64,000 nt of DNA from Chthoniobacter flavus Ellin428 (GTDB lineage: Bacteria; Verrucomicrobiota; Verrucomicrobiia; Chthoniobacterales; Chthoniobacteraceae), in contig NZ_ABVL01000008.1 of NCBI RefSeq assembly GCF_000173075.1, positions 186,001 to 250,000 on the forward strand, in the 5' to 3' direction. The translations under genes and the position numbers were made by a program. The notes under the pieces are model-generated. The model searched no databases and had not been told where the DNA came from. It saw only the letters and a program-made list of their open reading frames with translations. Below are positions 36,855 through 46,606 of the stretch, in pieces. Each line of letters starts with the position of its first letter. Within the stretch, counting starts at the first letter, position 1.

Positions 36855-38657
36855 TCAGGCGTTCCGAAAGGGCGTCATTTTTTGACCGGCCGTCTGGTCA
36901 CACCAACGCTGCCAGGCGGTCTCCATGAGCGTGGCGAAATTGCCCGCAAAGCGCGGGCCGTCGCACAAGGGAGAAGCGGCCACCCGGGCACGCAAGCCGG
37001 CGCGCACCTGCGAGAGGTGGTCGAGATCGCTGGCCAGCGCCACGGCCAGGTCCACATACGCATCGAAATCCGCAGCCACCCATTCCGGCAGGCCTGCCGC
37101 GGTGAGGTGGGCCAGTCCGTGCCGGCCGGCAAACGTTTCCCCAGCGCAGGACACGACCGGCAGGCCCATCCAAAGCGCTTCGCAGGTGGTGAGGCCGCCG
37201 TTGTACGGAAAGGTGTCGAGCGCGATGTCGGCGTCTCCATAGCTGGCGAGGAATTCCGCCTGCGGCGAGGGGCCGCGGAATTCGATGCGCGCAGGATCGA
37301 CTGATTCCTGGGCGAAGAGTTGGTGGATATCCGCCTGGAGCCGAGCGCCTTCGAATCCCTTGTTCTTGATAATCAATCGGGAGGTGGGGAGACGGCGGAG
37401 AATGCGCGACCAGAGGGCGATGGTCGGGCCCGAGGTCTTGGAGACAATGTTGAAGCTGGCAAAGGTGATGAACCCATTGGCGGCCGCGGGCAGTGGGCCG
37501 ACCGGCGGGGCTTCGGCCGGCGGATCGAAGCAAATGTAATCGTCCGGCAAGCGCAGGACCTTCTCGGAATACCAAGGCCCGGCCTCTTCCGGGATCTGCC
37601 GCGGATCGGCGAGAATGTAGTCGATCGCGGAAAGGCCGGTGGTGCCGACATAATCCAGCCAGGTGATCTGCACCGGCGCGGGTTTGCGGGCCAAGACCAG
37701 CAGGCGATTTCCCGGGGTGTGGCCGGCGAGATCGAAAAGGATATCGATGCGATCCCCACGGACGCGGCTGGCCAGTGCTTCGTCGGAGAGAAGGCGAACG
37801 TCGTTCCATTCGGCGACCGCCGCGCGCAGGCGTTCGGTCATCGCGTCGGTACGCGTCGTATCCGTGTAGCAGACGACCTGAAAGCGAGCGCGATCGAGGT
37901 TCTCGAAAAGCCGCACGATGAAACGCCCGACGGGATGAGAGTGGAAGTGCGGCGAGATGAATCCCAGACGCAGCACGCGGCCGGGGTCGCGCGAATCGGC
38001 GTGCGGCTGCCAGGCGGATCGCAACCCCCGCGCGTAACGCTCCTCGTAGATCAAATGCATGGCGTGCAGTTGTCGCAGCGTGATGCCGGGCCGGTATTGG
38101 AGAGCCGCCAGATAGTTGTCGGCCAGGCCCGGGAAGTGGTTCGGCAAATCGGCGGCCAGCTGGTAGAGCGCGATGGCGTCCTCCAGTTTTCCCAATCCCT
38201 GCAGCGCCACAGCGAGATTGGTGTAGGCCTCGGGCATGCTGGGATCGAGACGGATCGCTTGCTCGCAAACGGCTGCGGCCTCTTCGAGACTCCCGTGGGC
38301 GGTGAGCGCCGCACCGAGGTTGTTGAGGGGCTGGGCCAATTGCGGGCCGAGCTCCACCGCGCGCCGATAGCAGGCGATCGCTTCCGCGAGCCGGCCTTGA
38401 TCCTGCAAGACGTTGCCAAGGTTGTTATGAAAGCTGGGCGCCGTGGGATGAACCGCGATGGCCCGCTGCTGCCATTCAATGGCGCTGTCCAAGGCGCCTC
38501 GCTGATGCGCAACGAGCCCGAGCATATTGAGGAGATCGGGATTGTTTGGCTCCCAGGTCAGCAATTGGCGGTAGAGCGTTTCCGCTTCAGCCAATTTCCC
38601 CGAACGCTGGTACTGTCCGGCGAGATCAAAAGTTTGCTGAAGGGTAAGGACCGCCAT
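36855..38657 (-). CDS. TPR-OGT-like (SPINDLY/GT41) glycosyltransferase
   Basis: 600 residues. About five N-terminal TPRs (AGQYQRSGKLAEAETLYRQL; DLLNMLGLVAHQRGALDSAI; FHNNLGNVLQDQGRLAEAIA; PLNNLGAALTAHGSLEEAAA; AYTNLAVALQGLGKLEDAIA) lead into a GT41 catalytic region: LRLGFISPHFHSHPVGRFIV, DRIDILFDLAGHTPGNRLLV, VQITWLDYVGTTGLSAIDYI, FNIVSKTSGPTIALWSRIL and the C-terminal DTFPYNGGLTTCEALWMGLP. Bacterial members modify proteins with sugar from a nucleotide donor, or make surface glycans. Start ATG at 38657 preferred to a TTG further out. Lies 42 bases behind the NMT1-type kinase, same strand. Confidence 0.9.
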   Translation of the reverse strand: MAVLTLQQTFDLAGQYQRSGKLAEAETLYRQLLTWEPNNPDLLNMLGLVAHQRGALDSAIEWQQRAIAVHPTAPSFHNNLGNVLQDQGRLAEAIACYRRAVELGPQLAQPLNNLGAALTAHGSLEEAAAVCEQAIRLDPSMPEAYTNLAVALQGLGKLEDAIALYQLAADLPNHFPGLADNYLAALQYRPGITLRQLHAMHLIYEERYARGLRSAWQPHADSRDPGRVLRLGFISPHFHSHPVGRFIVRLFENLDRARFQVVCYTDTTRTDAMTERLRAAVAEWNDVRLLSDEALASRVRGDRIDILFDLAGHTPGNRLLVLARKPAPVQITWLDYVGTTGLSAIDYILADPRQIPEEAGPWYSEKVLRLPDDYICFDPPAEAPPVGPLPAAANGFITFASFNIVSKTSGPTIALWSRILRRLPTSRLIIKNKGFEGARLQADIHQLFAQESVDPARIEFRGPSPQAEFLASYGDADIALDTFPYNGGLTTCEALWMGLPVVSCAGETFAGRHGLAHLTAAGLPEWVAADFDAYVDLAVALASDLDHLSQVRAGLRARVAASPLCDGPRFAGNFATLMETAWQRWCDQTAGQKMTPFRNA

Positions 38658-38699
38658 GGAAAAGCCTGCATCCAGCAAACCACCCAGAGCGTGGCGCGC

Positions 38700-41378
38700 C
38701 TAGACCGAAGTTTTCCCGCCGTCGAGCGCCTTCCCCACCGCGGCCAGCAAATCCTCGGCGCGATACGGCTTGCGCAGAAAGTCCACGCCCGCCGGCAACA
38801 CGAAATCGCCGCGGAAAACCTCGGCGCTGTAACCGCTGGTGTAGATCACTTTCAGCGAGGGCTTTTTGGCCAGGAGTTGCTGCGCCAGTTCGTGACCCGA
38901 CACACCGCCCGGCATGACCATGTCGGTGATCAGCACATCGGTCTCGAGTCCGCACTGTTCCCACAGCTCCAATGCGGTCTGGCCATTGACCGCTTCGTAA
39001 ATGCGGTAGCCGTTCTGCTTGAGCACATGCACCACGACGTTGCGGACGGTAGAGTCGTCTTCCACGATGAGGATCGTCTCATTGCCGCGCCGTTTCTTCA
39101 CCGCAGGCTCGGGAGCGGCCGCTTGCTTCCCGTTGGTGGAGGCATGACGCGGGAGGAAGAGCGAGAACGTGGAACCGTGCCCGACCATGCTCTCCACGGT
39201 GAGCCAGCCGCCGTGCTGCTGGGCGATGCCAAACGCCGTGGCCAGGCCCAGGCCCGTCCCCTTCCCCACTTCCTTCGTGGTGAAGAACGGCTCGAAAATA
39301 TGCGGCAGGCAATCCGCCGCAATGCCCTGGCCGTTATCGGACACATCGACCTGGACGAACTCTTCGCCATCCACGCGCGCAGCCAGTTTGCCCGGCAGAT
39401 CCTGCGGCGGCACGACACGGGTGCGCAGGGTAAGCTGGCCACCATGCGGCATGGCGTCGCGAGCATTGACCGCGAGATTGAGCAGCACCTGTTCGATCAT
39501 CCCCGAGTCCGCATGCACCGGCGTCGGCGAAGGCGTGAGCTCGGTTTGTAGCGTGATGTCCTCGCCGATCAAGCGGCCAAACATGCGCGAGGCTTCGGTG
39601 ACGATGGTATTCATCTCCAGGTCGCGCGGCTGCATCGGCTGCCGCCGGCTGAAGGCGAGGAGCTGGCTGGTGAGCGCCGCTGCCCGCTCGGTAGCAGTGA
39701 CGATATCCTGCAAAATGGCGTGCACTTCCTCCGGCGGCAACTCGGCCATCAAGGCCAGCGACGCATTGCCCTGGATGACCATGAGCAGGTTGTTGAAGTC
39801 GTGCGCGACCCCGCCGGCGAGCTGGCCGATGGCGTCCATCTTCTGCGACTGCCGGTACTGCTCCTCGAGCTTGCGCTGCTCGGTGATGTCATAGCTGAAA
39901 ACGGTCACGCCGGTGATCTCGCGTCCGTTCGAGATCGGGCTGAATGACTCGGCGAGAATGTGTGGGACGTTCCGGAACGTGCGGTTTACTTCCCAGAGAA
40001 AGCGCTCGCCGGCCAGCGCGCGATCGTAGAGCGGTTTGCGCTCGGCCAATTCCTCCGCGGACAGAATCTCCGAGAGGGCCATGCCGACTTCCGGCGGGCG
40101 GCCCAGGCTCTCCTCCACCAGGCGGTGGAAGTGCGAGTTGAAGATGATGTAGCGCAGATCCCGGTCCACCGACCAAATGGACGCCGAGGTATTCTCGATG
40201 AGCGCGGTGAGGTTCGCCTCGCTGAGCCGCACGTCCCGCGTGCTCCGCTCCACCTTGCGGCGAAGCTGCACATTCCAGAGCAGCACGATGCCACCGATCA
40301 GCAGGGCCAGCGCGAGCACGCACCCAAGAGACCACAGCAACCCGGTATCGATCCCCGGATCGGGCTCGAAGAGGAAGCCCTTGAGGCTTTGCTTGTGCCG
40401 GATAAAACCCGTCTCCTGGAAGATCTGCTCCATCCGCTCCCAGCGCCCCGGGTTCATGTGCCCCATGTCCACGAGTTCAGGGAGAATGAGCGGCCGCATT
40501 TCCTTCGCCTCGCTCTCCAGGTTCTCCCGGCGCAAGCCGCGCCGCTTCACCTCCGGCATCTTGAGAATGAGATCGATCATCTCCTGCGGGTGCTCCATCG
40601 CGTACTCCCAGCCCCGCCGCGTGGCGCGGACGAAGGCAGCAACTTGGGCGCGGTCTTTCTTCACCATCGTCTCGGTGGTGAAGAGGGTGTCGCCGTAGAA
40701 ATCCACGCCGTAGTCGGTCACGCGAATCATCGCCGGCTCGACGCCCACCTGGCGCATTTGCATCGGCTCGACCGTGCTGTAGGCGGTGACGGCATCCACG
40801 CGTTTCTCGATCAAGTCGCGCAGGTCCCAGGTTTGCGGCACCAGCTTCACTCTTTGGAGCGGGATGCCCTCGTGCTTCAGCATCGCCAGGAACTGCACCG
40901 ACGCCTCTGGTGAGGCCATCATCAACGTGCGCCCCGGAAGATCCGAGGGCTTGCGGATGCCACTATCGGCGCGCGTCAGGACCACGTAGGGCGAATGCTG
41001 GAAGATCGCCGCACAAGCCACCAGTGGCTCGCCGTGCAAGCGGGCCAGCAGCACGCTTTCATTGCTCACGCCGAAGTCGGCCCGCCCCTCCAGCACTTCC
41101 TGGATTGCCGGACGCTTCGGGGAGCCTTCGCGGATGATCACGTGCAATCCCTCGGCAGCATAGAAGCCTTTCACATCCGCCGCATAGAAGCCGGCGAACT
41201 GAAACTGATGATACCATTTGAGCTGCAGGACGATGCGCTCCTCGGCGCGCGCCACCGTCGTCGATAGCCATACGGCCAGGACCACCAGCCAAAGGACCGC
41301 CATCGTCTGCCGGGAGGCCGAGAGACGGCGGAACATCGACTGGGGGTGAGCGGCCAGGATCATGCGTTCGGGGCACAT
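38700..41378 (-). CDS. NMT1/THI5-sensor PAS hybrid histidine kinase
   Basis: 892 residues. An N-terminal signal/TM segment (MAVLWLVVLAVWLSTTVARA) precedes a periplasmic NMT1/THI5-like binding domain (VLQLKWYHQFQFAGFYAADV; EGLHVIIREGSPKRPAIQEV; GRADFGVSNESVLLARLHGE). A TM (LLWSLGCVLALALLIGGIVL), a PAS domain, HisKA with LAGGVAHDFNNLLMVI, HATPase_c (DNGQGIA, GKGTGLGLATAFGIAQQHGG) and a C-terminal receiver (Asp in DVLITDMVMPGG) follow. The NMT1/THI5 family binds pyrimidine precursors of thiamine or other small amines and sulfonates in ABC importers; here it is the likely sensor. The ligand is unknown. No transporter genes adjoin. ATG at 41378 lies in a 212-base AT-rich gap that probably holds its promoter. 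Confidence 0.9.
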   Translation of the reverse strand: MCPERMILAAHPQSMFRRLSASRQTMAVLWLVVLAVWLSTTVARAEERIVLQLKWYHQFQFAGFYAADVKGFYAAEGLHVIIREGSPKRPAIQEVLEGRADFGVSNESVLLARLHGEPLVACAAIFQHSPYVVLTRADSGIRKPSDLPGRTLMMASPEASVQFLAMLKHEGIPLQRVKLVPQTWDLRDLIEKRVDAVTAYSTVEPMQMRQVGVEPAMIRVTDYGVDFYGDTLFTTETMVKKDRAQVAAFVRATRRGWEYAMEHPQEMIDLILKMPEVKRRGLRRENLESEAKEMRPLILPELVDMGHMNPGRWERMEQIFQETGFIRHKQSLKGFLFEPDPGIDTGLLWSLGCVLALALLIGGIVLLWNVQLRRKVERSTRDVRLSEANLTALIENTSASIWSVDRDLRYIIFNSHFHRLVEESLGRPPEVGMALSEILSAEELAERKPLYDRALAGERFLWEVNRTFRNVPHILAESFSPISNGREITGVTVFSYDITEQRKLEEQYRQSQKMDAIGQLAGGVAHDFNNLLMVIQGNASLALMAELPPEEVHAILQDIVTATERAAALTSQLLAFSRRQPMQPRDLEMNTIVTEASRMFGRLIGEDITLQTELTPSPTPVHADSGMIEQVLLNLAVNARDAMPHGGQLTLRTRVVPPQDLPGKLAARVDGEEFVQVDVSDNGQGIAADCLPHIFEPFFTTKEVGKGTGLGLATAFGIAQQHGGWLTVESMVGHGSTFSLFLPRHASTNGKQAAAPEPAVKKRRGNETILIVEDDSTVRNVVVHVLKQNGYRIYEAVNGQTALELWEQCGLETDVLITDMVMPGGVSGHELAQQLLAKKPSLKVIYTSGYSAEVFRGDFVLPAGVDFLRKPYRAEDLLAAVGKALDGGKTSV

Positions 41379-41590
41379 TAAGCCGATGACCCTATTTAGC
41401 AGAAGCTATTCTTGTCGTAAATTTACTTACTATTTTCTCTGTATTTCAAACCGAAATACCGGAGGAAATGGCAAGTAACGTCCGAAAACAAACGTTTCCG
41501 CTTGTCGACACCTGTCGAAGTTTATCCCTTGAGGGGTCTCACGCCTGCAACCCAAGCGGGCACAAATGCGAGACCTTTTAATGGAATTTC

Positions 41591-43435
41591 CTACAAGCCG
41601 GTGCCGGCCTTCAGCGTCTGGCGGCCTTCGTAGATGACGTCCTTGTAGGTCCCGCCACTCGGAATCATCGGCAGCACGTGCTCGGTGTAGGGCACCATCA
41701 CGTCCAGCACATAGGGTTCCTTCGCGTCGAGCATGCGCTGCATGGCGGCGGCGAGATCCTTCTTGTGCATCACGCGCTCGCACTTCACGGCGAAGCCTTC
41801 GCACATCTTCACATAGTCCGGATAGATGCCCGTCGGATCCTCGAGGCTGCCCTCGTAAACTTTCTTCGGGTTGCCGAGGAAGGTGTGACCGCGATTCGAC
41901 TTATAGAAGCGGTCTTCCCACTGCATGACCATGCCCAGCCATTGGTTGTTCAGGATCATCACCTTGGCGTTCACGCCTTCGACGTGCGCCAGGGCCAGCT
42001 CCTGCACGTTCATGAGGAACGAGCCGTCGCCGTCGATGTCGATCACTTCCTTGTCGGGGAAGGCCACCTTCGCGCCGAGCGCCGCCGGGTAGCCAAAGCC
42101 CATCGAGCCGAGGCCCGCGCTGGTCAGCAGCGTGCGCGGCTTGGTGTAATCGTAGAACTGCGCCGCCCACATCTGGTGCTGGCCCACGCCGGTGGTGATG
42201 ATCGCGTCGCCCTTGGTCAACTCGCAGAGCAGCTTGATCGCGTACTGCGGCTGGATGACGTCTTCGGTGTCGTTGAAGGTGAACGGGAACGCTTCCCGCC
42301 ACGCGTTGATCTTCACATACCAATCCGGGAACGCCTTGAAGCCGGATTGCACACGCTTCGCGCCCGATTCCTCGAGCAACTGGTTCAAGCGGCCGAGCGC
42401 GTATTTCACGTCGCTCAGGATGGGCAGCTTTACCACCTTGTTCTTGTTGATCTCCGAGTTGTCGATGTCGATGTGAACGATCGTGCCGTGCTTGGCAAAC
42501 TCGCTGATCTTGCCGGTCACCCGGTCGTCAAAACGCACGCCGATGGCCAACAGCAGGTCGGCTTCGTTCACCGCGTTGTTCGCATACACGGTGCCGTGCA
42601 TGCCCAGCCACTTCAGCGAAAGCTCGTGCGTTTCCGGGAAGCAGCCGATGCCCATGAGCGTGGTCGCCACCGGGATACCCGTGCGCTCCACGAACTCGAG
42701 CAATTCGCCCGACGCTTCACCCGAGATGATGCCGCCGCCGCAGTAGATCATCGGGCACTTGGCCTGTTTGATGAGGCCGACCACTTCATTCAGCGCCACG
42801 TCGTCCGCGTGCTTGATCGGGTCATAGCCGCGCAGGTTGATTTCCGCCGGGAAGACCGGCTGGGTGGTGGCGAGCTGGATGTTCTTCGGGATATCGATGA
42901 GCACCGGACCCGGACGGCCGGTCTGGGCGATGTAGAAAGCTTCCTTCACGATCCGCGGGATGTCGTTCACATCCATCACCAGATAGTTGTGCTTCACGAT
43001 CTGGGCGGTCACGCTGAACACGTCCGTCTCCTGGAAGGCACCCTTGCCGATCATCGCCTGCGGCACCTGGCCGGTGATCGCCACCAGCGGGGTCGAGTCG
43101 AGATAAGCGTCGGCGATGCCGGTCACGAGGTTCGTCGCGCCCGGGCCGCTGGTCGCCATCACCACGCCGGCCTTGCCGGTGGCGCGGGCATAACCTTCGG
43201 CCGCGAAAACGCCGCCTTGCTCATGCCGCGGCAGGTAAGTGCGGATCTTGTCCTCGCGCTTGGTCAGCGCCTGGTGCATGTGCATCGAAGCGCCGCCCGG
43301 ATAGGCAAAAATCGTATCTACGCCCTCGCGAATGAGGCACTCGACGAGAATCTCCGCACCGCTCATGGTGACGCCGCGCTCGGCTTGCGGAGCGGGTTTC
43401 GTTGAGGATTCAGAGGTCGTAGTTGGAGTGCTCAT
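41591..43435 (-). CDS. ilvB: acetolactate synthase large subunit
   Basis: A 614-residue thiamine-diphosphate enzyme joining two pyruvates to acetolactate (or pyruvate and 2-oxobutyrate), the first step of branched-chain amino-acid synthesis. Motifs: [20 protein letters not shown], the catalytic Glu in [20 protein letters not shown], the FAD-binding centre ([16 protein letters not shown]), and the ThDP-binding motif [20 protein letters not shown] with [16 protein letters not shown]. The start MSTPTTT at 43435 gives a normal short leader. No small subunit (ilvN) or ilvC follows in the window, so the operon is split or the regulatory subunit is elsewhere. Confidence 0.95.
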   Translation of the reverse strand: MSTPTTTSESSTKPAPQAERGVTMSGAEILVECLIREGVDTIFAYPGGASMHMHQALTKREDKIRTYLPRHEQGGVFAAEGYARATGKAGVVMATSGPGATNLVTGIADAYLDSTPLVAITGQVPQAMIGKGAFQETDVFSVTAQIVKHNYLVMDVNDIPRIVKEAFYIAQTGRPGPVLIDIPKNIQLATTQPVFPAEINLRGYDPIKHADDVALNEVVGLIKQAKCPMIYCGGGIISGEASGELLEFVERTGIPVATTLMGIGCFPETHELSLKWLGMHGTVYANNAVNEADLLLAIGVRFDDRVTGKISEFAKHGTIVHIDIDNSEINKNKVVKLPILSDVKYALGRLNQLLEESGAKRVQSGFKAFPDWYVKINAWREAFPFTFNDTEDVIQPQYAIKLLCELTKGDAIITTGVGQHQMWAAQFYDYTKPRTLLTSAGLGSMGFGYPAALGAKVAFPDKEVIDIDGDGSFLMNVQELALAHVEGVNAKVMILNNQWLGMVMQWEDRFYKSNRGHTFLGNPKKVYEGSLEDPTGIYPDYVKMCEGFAVKCERVMHKKDLAAAMQRMLDAKEPYVLDVMVPYTEHVLPMIPSGGTYKDVIYEGRQTLKAGTGL

Positions 43436-43625
43436 GACTGGATAAAAGGGCCGCGAAGCTAGCCGCATTCGCCCGGTACGGCAAGCGGGATTCACTGCTC
43501 CGGCCAGGGCGGCCCCAAGAGGGCGTTTGTCGACCGGGATGTGCGTGGAACGGTCCTGCTTGACCGGCCAGCGTTCGCCTTCGCCACGGCTCAGCGGGAA
43601 AGTCAGAATCGTTCGGGATGCCTTC

Positions 43626-44222
43626 TCACCCCACCGCGAAGTCCACGATGTGCTGGTAGAATTTGGCCAAATCCGGCTCCGGACCAGGCCCGAGATTGCA
43701 GTTCTCTCCCTCCTCCGTCACGGTGCGGAAAGTCGTGCCGCCAGCGGGGGATTGGCCGAGGGTGAAGTAATTGCGATCGCCACTCGTCCGGTCATGGATC
43801 ACGGCGGCAAAATAGGGCGCCAGCCTCGGTCGCTGTTTGCTGGCGATCAGCGCCTGGAATTCTTCCTCGCTGAGAATCGGGTAGGGCGGCGGCGGCGGGA
43901 ATTGCACGAAATAACCGTCGCAATTCGGCCCGAAAGGCGCCGTCGTCGTCTTAAAGGCGGCTTTCTGCTCGATCGTCGTGCGGACGTTTTCCTTTGAGCA
44001 CCCGAAGTCGCAGAGCATCCAACCCATGGGCCAGGAGTCATGCCAGGACTTGAGAAATTCCTCGAACGAGCGGTAGACCAGGTCGGGGAGAACGATGTAG
44101 GCGAATCCGTAACTGATGCGGGCCAAATCCTGGGCGGTGGCCAGCGGCAGACCGGAATCCTTTTTCTCCAGCGAATCCTGAAGCGTTTGCAGAAGAGAAT
44201 CGGGTAATTTGGGTTCGGGCAT
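43626..44222 (-). CDS. hypothetical cytoplasmic protein
   Basis: A 198-residue acidic protein with no signal peptide: [20 protein letters not shown], then [80 protein letters not shown] and a C-terminal [16 protein letters not shown] recognise no family. Aromatic and proline-rich stretches suggest a compact alpha/beta domain. First upstream of ilvB on the same strand but 190 bases away. Start ATG at 44222. Confidence 0.7.
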   Translation of the reverse strand: MPEPKLPDSLLQTLQDSLEKKDSGLPLATAQDLARISYGFAYIVLPDLVYRSFEEFLKSWHDSWPMGWMLCDFGCSKENVRTTIEQKAAFKTTTAPFGPNCDGYFVQFPPPPPYPILSEEEFQALIASKQRPRLAPYFAAVIHDRTSGDRNYFTLGQSPAGGTTFRTVTEEGENCNLGPGPEPDLAKFYQHIVDFAVG

Positions 44223-44282
44223 AGGGTCAGGAAATCGGCGAGGTGAAAGCAGGCGCGGGCAAGTCGCGGGCGACACCGGGCG

Positions 44283-44921
44283 CTAGGACGAGGCCTCGTC
44301 CGGTTTCGTGTACTTGGTCGTCGATTTGAGGATCTTCGCTTTGCCGTCTTTGCCAAAGCCCAGGATCACGGTGCGGTTTGCCTGGATCGTGCTGCCGTTG
44401 CCGTCCTGGATCGTTTCGATCTCGACCTCGAGCGAGCCATCCTTGCGCCAGCGCTTCGCGCTCTGCGAACTCAGTTCGACGACGTGCGGGTACTCCTTGC
44501 CGGCCATCACTTTCTCGGGAATTTCCGCCGTGAGCTCGGGTAGTTTCACCTCCCGGAACGTGGCGCCCTCACGCACAAAAACCATGACTTCGCTCCCCCG
44601 CTTCCAGAATGTCCCGATGAGCGCAAACCGTTCCGAGTCCGGTTTCCACAGCACCTCCATGTGGAACCGTGCGCTGGGACCCAAGTCAGGGTCGGCTTTG
44701 GCGACCTGCTTGAGGACTTTGCCCGACTTTCGGTCGATGAGCACATAGGTCTCGGGCGTATCGTCCGACTCTCCTTTGTGGCGAAAGGCAAATCGCCCGT
44801 TCGGCGAAGGCGCTTCGATCTTTTTCTTCCCGGCCCCGGTATCCTCCTCAGCCGAGCCGGAAAGCGGGTGGCAAAACGCGACGAGAAGAAACAACGCAGC
44901 AAGATATCTTTGGAGGTGCAT
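44283..44921 (-). CDS. secreted hypothetical protein
   Basis: 212 residues with a signal peptide (MHLQRYLAALFLLVAFCHPL, ending GSA). The mature chain begins EEDTGAGKKKIEAPSPNGRF and has SPNGRFAFRH and KPDSERFALIGTFWKRGSEV, both reminiscent of single propeller blades. It then has a beta-rich QSAKRWRKDGSLEVEIETIQ and a basic end. No catalytic motif. Same strand as the two neighbouring hypotheticals; gaps of 60-80 bases allow cotranscription. Function unknown. Confidence 0.7.
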   Translation of the reverse strand: MHLQRYLAALFLLVAFCHPLSGSAEEDTGAGKKKIEAPSPNGRFAFRHKGESDDTPETYVLIDRKSGKVLKQVAKADPDLGPSARFHMEVLWKPDSERFALIGTFWKRGSEVMVFVREGATFREVKLPELTAEIPEKVMAGKEYPHVVELSSQSAKRWRKDGSLEVEIETIQDGNGSTIQANRTVILGFGKDGKAKILKSTTKYTKPDEASS

Positions 44922-44997
44922 CAGGTGTTGGCGGTCGGGTTTTCGCTTTTTGCCGTGCCGCGCCGCAGAAGCGTTTCCGAAAGGAAGCGGACATCCG

Positions 44998-45744
44998 TTA
45001 TCGGCGGGCGAGGGCGGCGGAGGTTTTGGGGAAATGAAGACGGAGATATTCCTTGGGCTCGAAGGGCCAAAGGCTCGCGCCGTCCCGGAGAAATTCGCGG
45101 AGATCTTTGCGCGAGGTGGGGGATTGCGTGGAGGCGAAGGCAGCCATGCGGTCGTCACCGGCGAGGTGCAGCACGATGTTCGCCATAAACTCATGCGCTT
45201 CCCCGGCGGCCCCGTCTCCACGATAGCGGAAGAAGGTGTGCAGTGCCTTGGGGTCACCCTTGGCGGCGAGGCGGGCGGTGGGGTAATAGGCAAAGCCTTT
45301 CCACTTGTCCTGGTTGACCTCGTCGGTCGGGCCGCCGTCCTTGAGGTCCGATGGCTCGAAATGGAAACGGATGCGGGAATGATCCATCCACCCGGTCTTG
45401 CCATTGCGAAGTTTGACCTTGAGCCAGGCCGGCGGGGTGGTCCGCTCCGTCCCGGCGGAAAACTCGAAGACTTCGCCCGCATTGACCAGCGCCATCACGG
45501 CGGAGGTCGCGCTCTGGGCCGCACGGAGATAGGTAAAACCGTCCGAATCGTCGATCACACCCCGTTCGGCGTGGAGGGCGGCGCCCGGTAGTAACAGCAG
45601 CAGCAGGCCGGCGAGGAGAGAGAGCAAGAGTCTCCTGCGGACGGAGTGATTCGCCGCAATCCGCGGTAAATTCGGTCCCGAGGGCCTCCTCGGAAATAGA
45701 AATGAGAAATCCGCCGAAGACCATCGCCACGCTCGGCATTTCAT
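44998..45744 (-). CDS. secreted hypothetical protein with an SH3-like region
   Basis: 248 residues. A long basic N-terminus precedes a hydrophobic signal (VRRRLLLSLLAGLLLLLLPG). Next, GVIDDSDGFTYLRAAQSATS followed by VMALVNAGEVFEFSAGTE and WLKVKLRNGKTGWMDHSRIR resembles a bacterial SH3 domain of the cell-wall-binding kind. The C-terminal 100 residues (PTARLAAKGDPKALHTFFRY, NIVLHLAGDDRMAAFASTQS) are helical and unfamiliar. The real start may lie closer to the signal. It shares a strand with two other small exported hypotheticals. Confidence 0.7.
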   Translation of the reverse strand: MKCRAWRWSSADFSFLFPRRPSGPNLPRIAANHSVRRRLLLSLLAGLLLLLLPGAALHAERGVIDDSDGFTYLRAAQSATSAVMALVNAGEVFEFSAGTERTTPPAWLKVKLRNGKTGWMDHSRIRFHFEPSDLKDGGPTDEVNQDKWKGFAYYPTARLAAKGDPKALHTFFRYRGDGAAGEAHEFMANIVLHLAGDDRMAAFASTQSPTSRKDLREFLRDGASLWPFEPKEYLRLHFPKTSAALARR

Positions 45745-45852
45745 GCGGTTGAGCCTCTTTTTCCAGGCGATTTAAGTCAATCCTCAACTCATCGCGTCTA
45801 GGGGGTGTCCACCCGATGATAGAGAGCCAGGTACTCCTTGCGCGGGTGTCAC

Positions 45853-46075
45853 CGGCCTGATCTTTATACACAAGTCTCCGCAATAGAGAGATGCCGCTAC
45901 GGATGGCGCTGGGAGCGGCGACTTCCTAGTCGCCGATCGAAAAACCCTCGGCGCGGAGCGCCCTCACTGCAGGGCACCGCTCCGCGGCGCAGGGTCTTTT
46001 CTAGGAAGTCGCCCCTCCCAGTGCTCTCGTGCTCATCGCCCCTTCCAGGAAAAGATGTGTATAAAGATCAGGCCG
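45853..46075. mobile_element. 223-bp MITE-like palindromic element with 20-bp perfect terminal repeats
   Basis: CGGCCTGATCTTTATACACA (45853-45872) is repeated exactly as the reverse complement at 46056-46075. Nested inside, GGCGACTTCCTAG/CTAGGAAGTCGCC and CCCTC..GGCGCGGAGCG/CGCTCCGCGGCGCAGGG form a second and third palindrome, so the whole element can fold into one long hairpin. No ORF and no clear target duplication. It lies in the 425-base gap before the DUF805 gene, which is otherwise empty. The ends resemble those of the element at 31157-31534. Confidence 0.65.
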
Positions 46076-46169
46076 CCGACTGCCGCGACAACGGCCTTGA
46101 CCGAATGGGACGGTCGGTCCTTCTTCCCGTTCGCGGGAGAGGCGCCGAGCCCTCACGCATCATCAATCA

Positions 46170-46559
46170 ATGAATCCGATCGATTTCCTTTCTTTTAAAG
46201 GACGCACGCGCCGAAAACACTTCGCGTTCGCCCTGCTCATCGTCATCGCGCTCCTTTTCGCCATCAACACCGCCTGGCAGATGACCCACATCAAGGCGAT
46301 CATCCTCTCGCGTTACCTGGTGACCGCAGCGCTCATTCCCTCGTGCGTGCGGCGCATTCATGACATCGGCCTCAGCGGCTGGTTCGCCATCGCCGCGTTC
46401 ATCATGCCGCTGTTTTTCATTCCGCTGCTGGTCCTTCCCGGCTTCCCGGAGGCGAATAAATATGGGGCCAGTCCGAAGCCAGGATTGCCGGATGACGGGT
46501 TGGGCGATTCCGACGGCGATGCGATTAACCGCCGAGACACGATCCAGAGAATCGAGTGA
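46170..46559 (+). CDS. DUF805 membrane protein
   Basis: A 129-residue inner-membrane protein. It opens MNPIDFLSFKGRTRRKHFAF, the F.F.GR.RR start of DUF805, has about three hydrophobic spans, carries SCVRRIHDIGLSGWFAIAAF (the RRLHDxG..GW signature) and ends in an acidic, hydrophilic tail. The family is widespread and its role unclear. It begins a small + strand run with the next two genes. Start ATG at 46170. Confidence 0.88.
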   Translation: MNPIDFLSFKGRTRRKHFAFALLIVIALLFAINTAWQMTHIKAIILSRYLVTAALIPSCVRRIHDIGLSGWFAIAAFIMPLFFIPLLVLPGFPEANKYGASPKPGLPDDGLGDSDGDAINRRDTIQRIE

Positions 46560-46606
46560 CTGCGAGGTTGAACGCCTGAGACCATCGCGTATCGTCAAGG
46601 CGTCCT

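Noticed and set aside
37320..39551. 743-codon + strand ORF
   Set aside because: Runs antisense across both the TPR-OGT gene and the NMT1-sensor kinase; an artefact of high GC.
41533..41577. Hairpin GGTCTCACGC/GCGAGACC followed by TTTT as an ilvB terminator
   Set aside because: The T run follows on the + strand, but ilvB is read from the minus strand, so the polarity is wrong; there is no + strand gene for it to terminate.
41678..43405. 575-codon + strand ORF
   Set aside because: Antisense to ilvB, with the His/Asp/Arg-rich look of a shadow frame.
45853..46075. Target-site duplication around the MITE-like element
   Set aside because: Flanking bases (GTGTCAC and CCGACTG) do not repeat.
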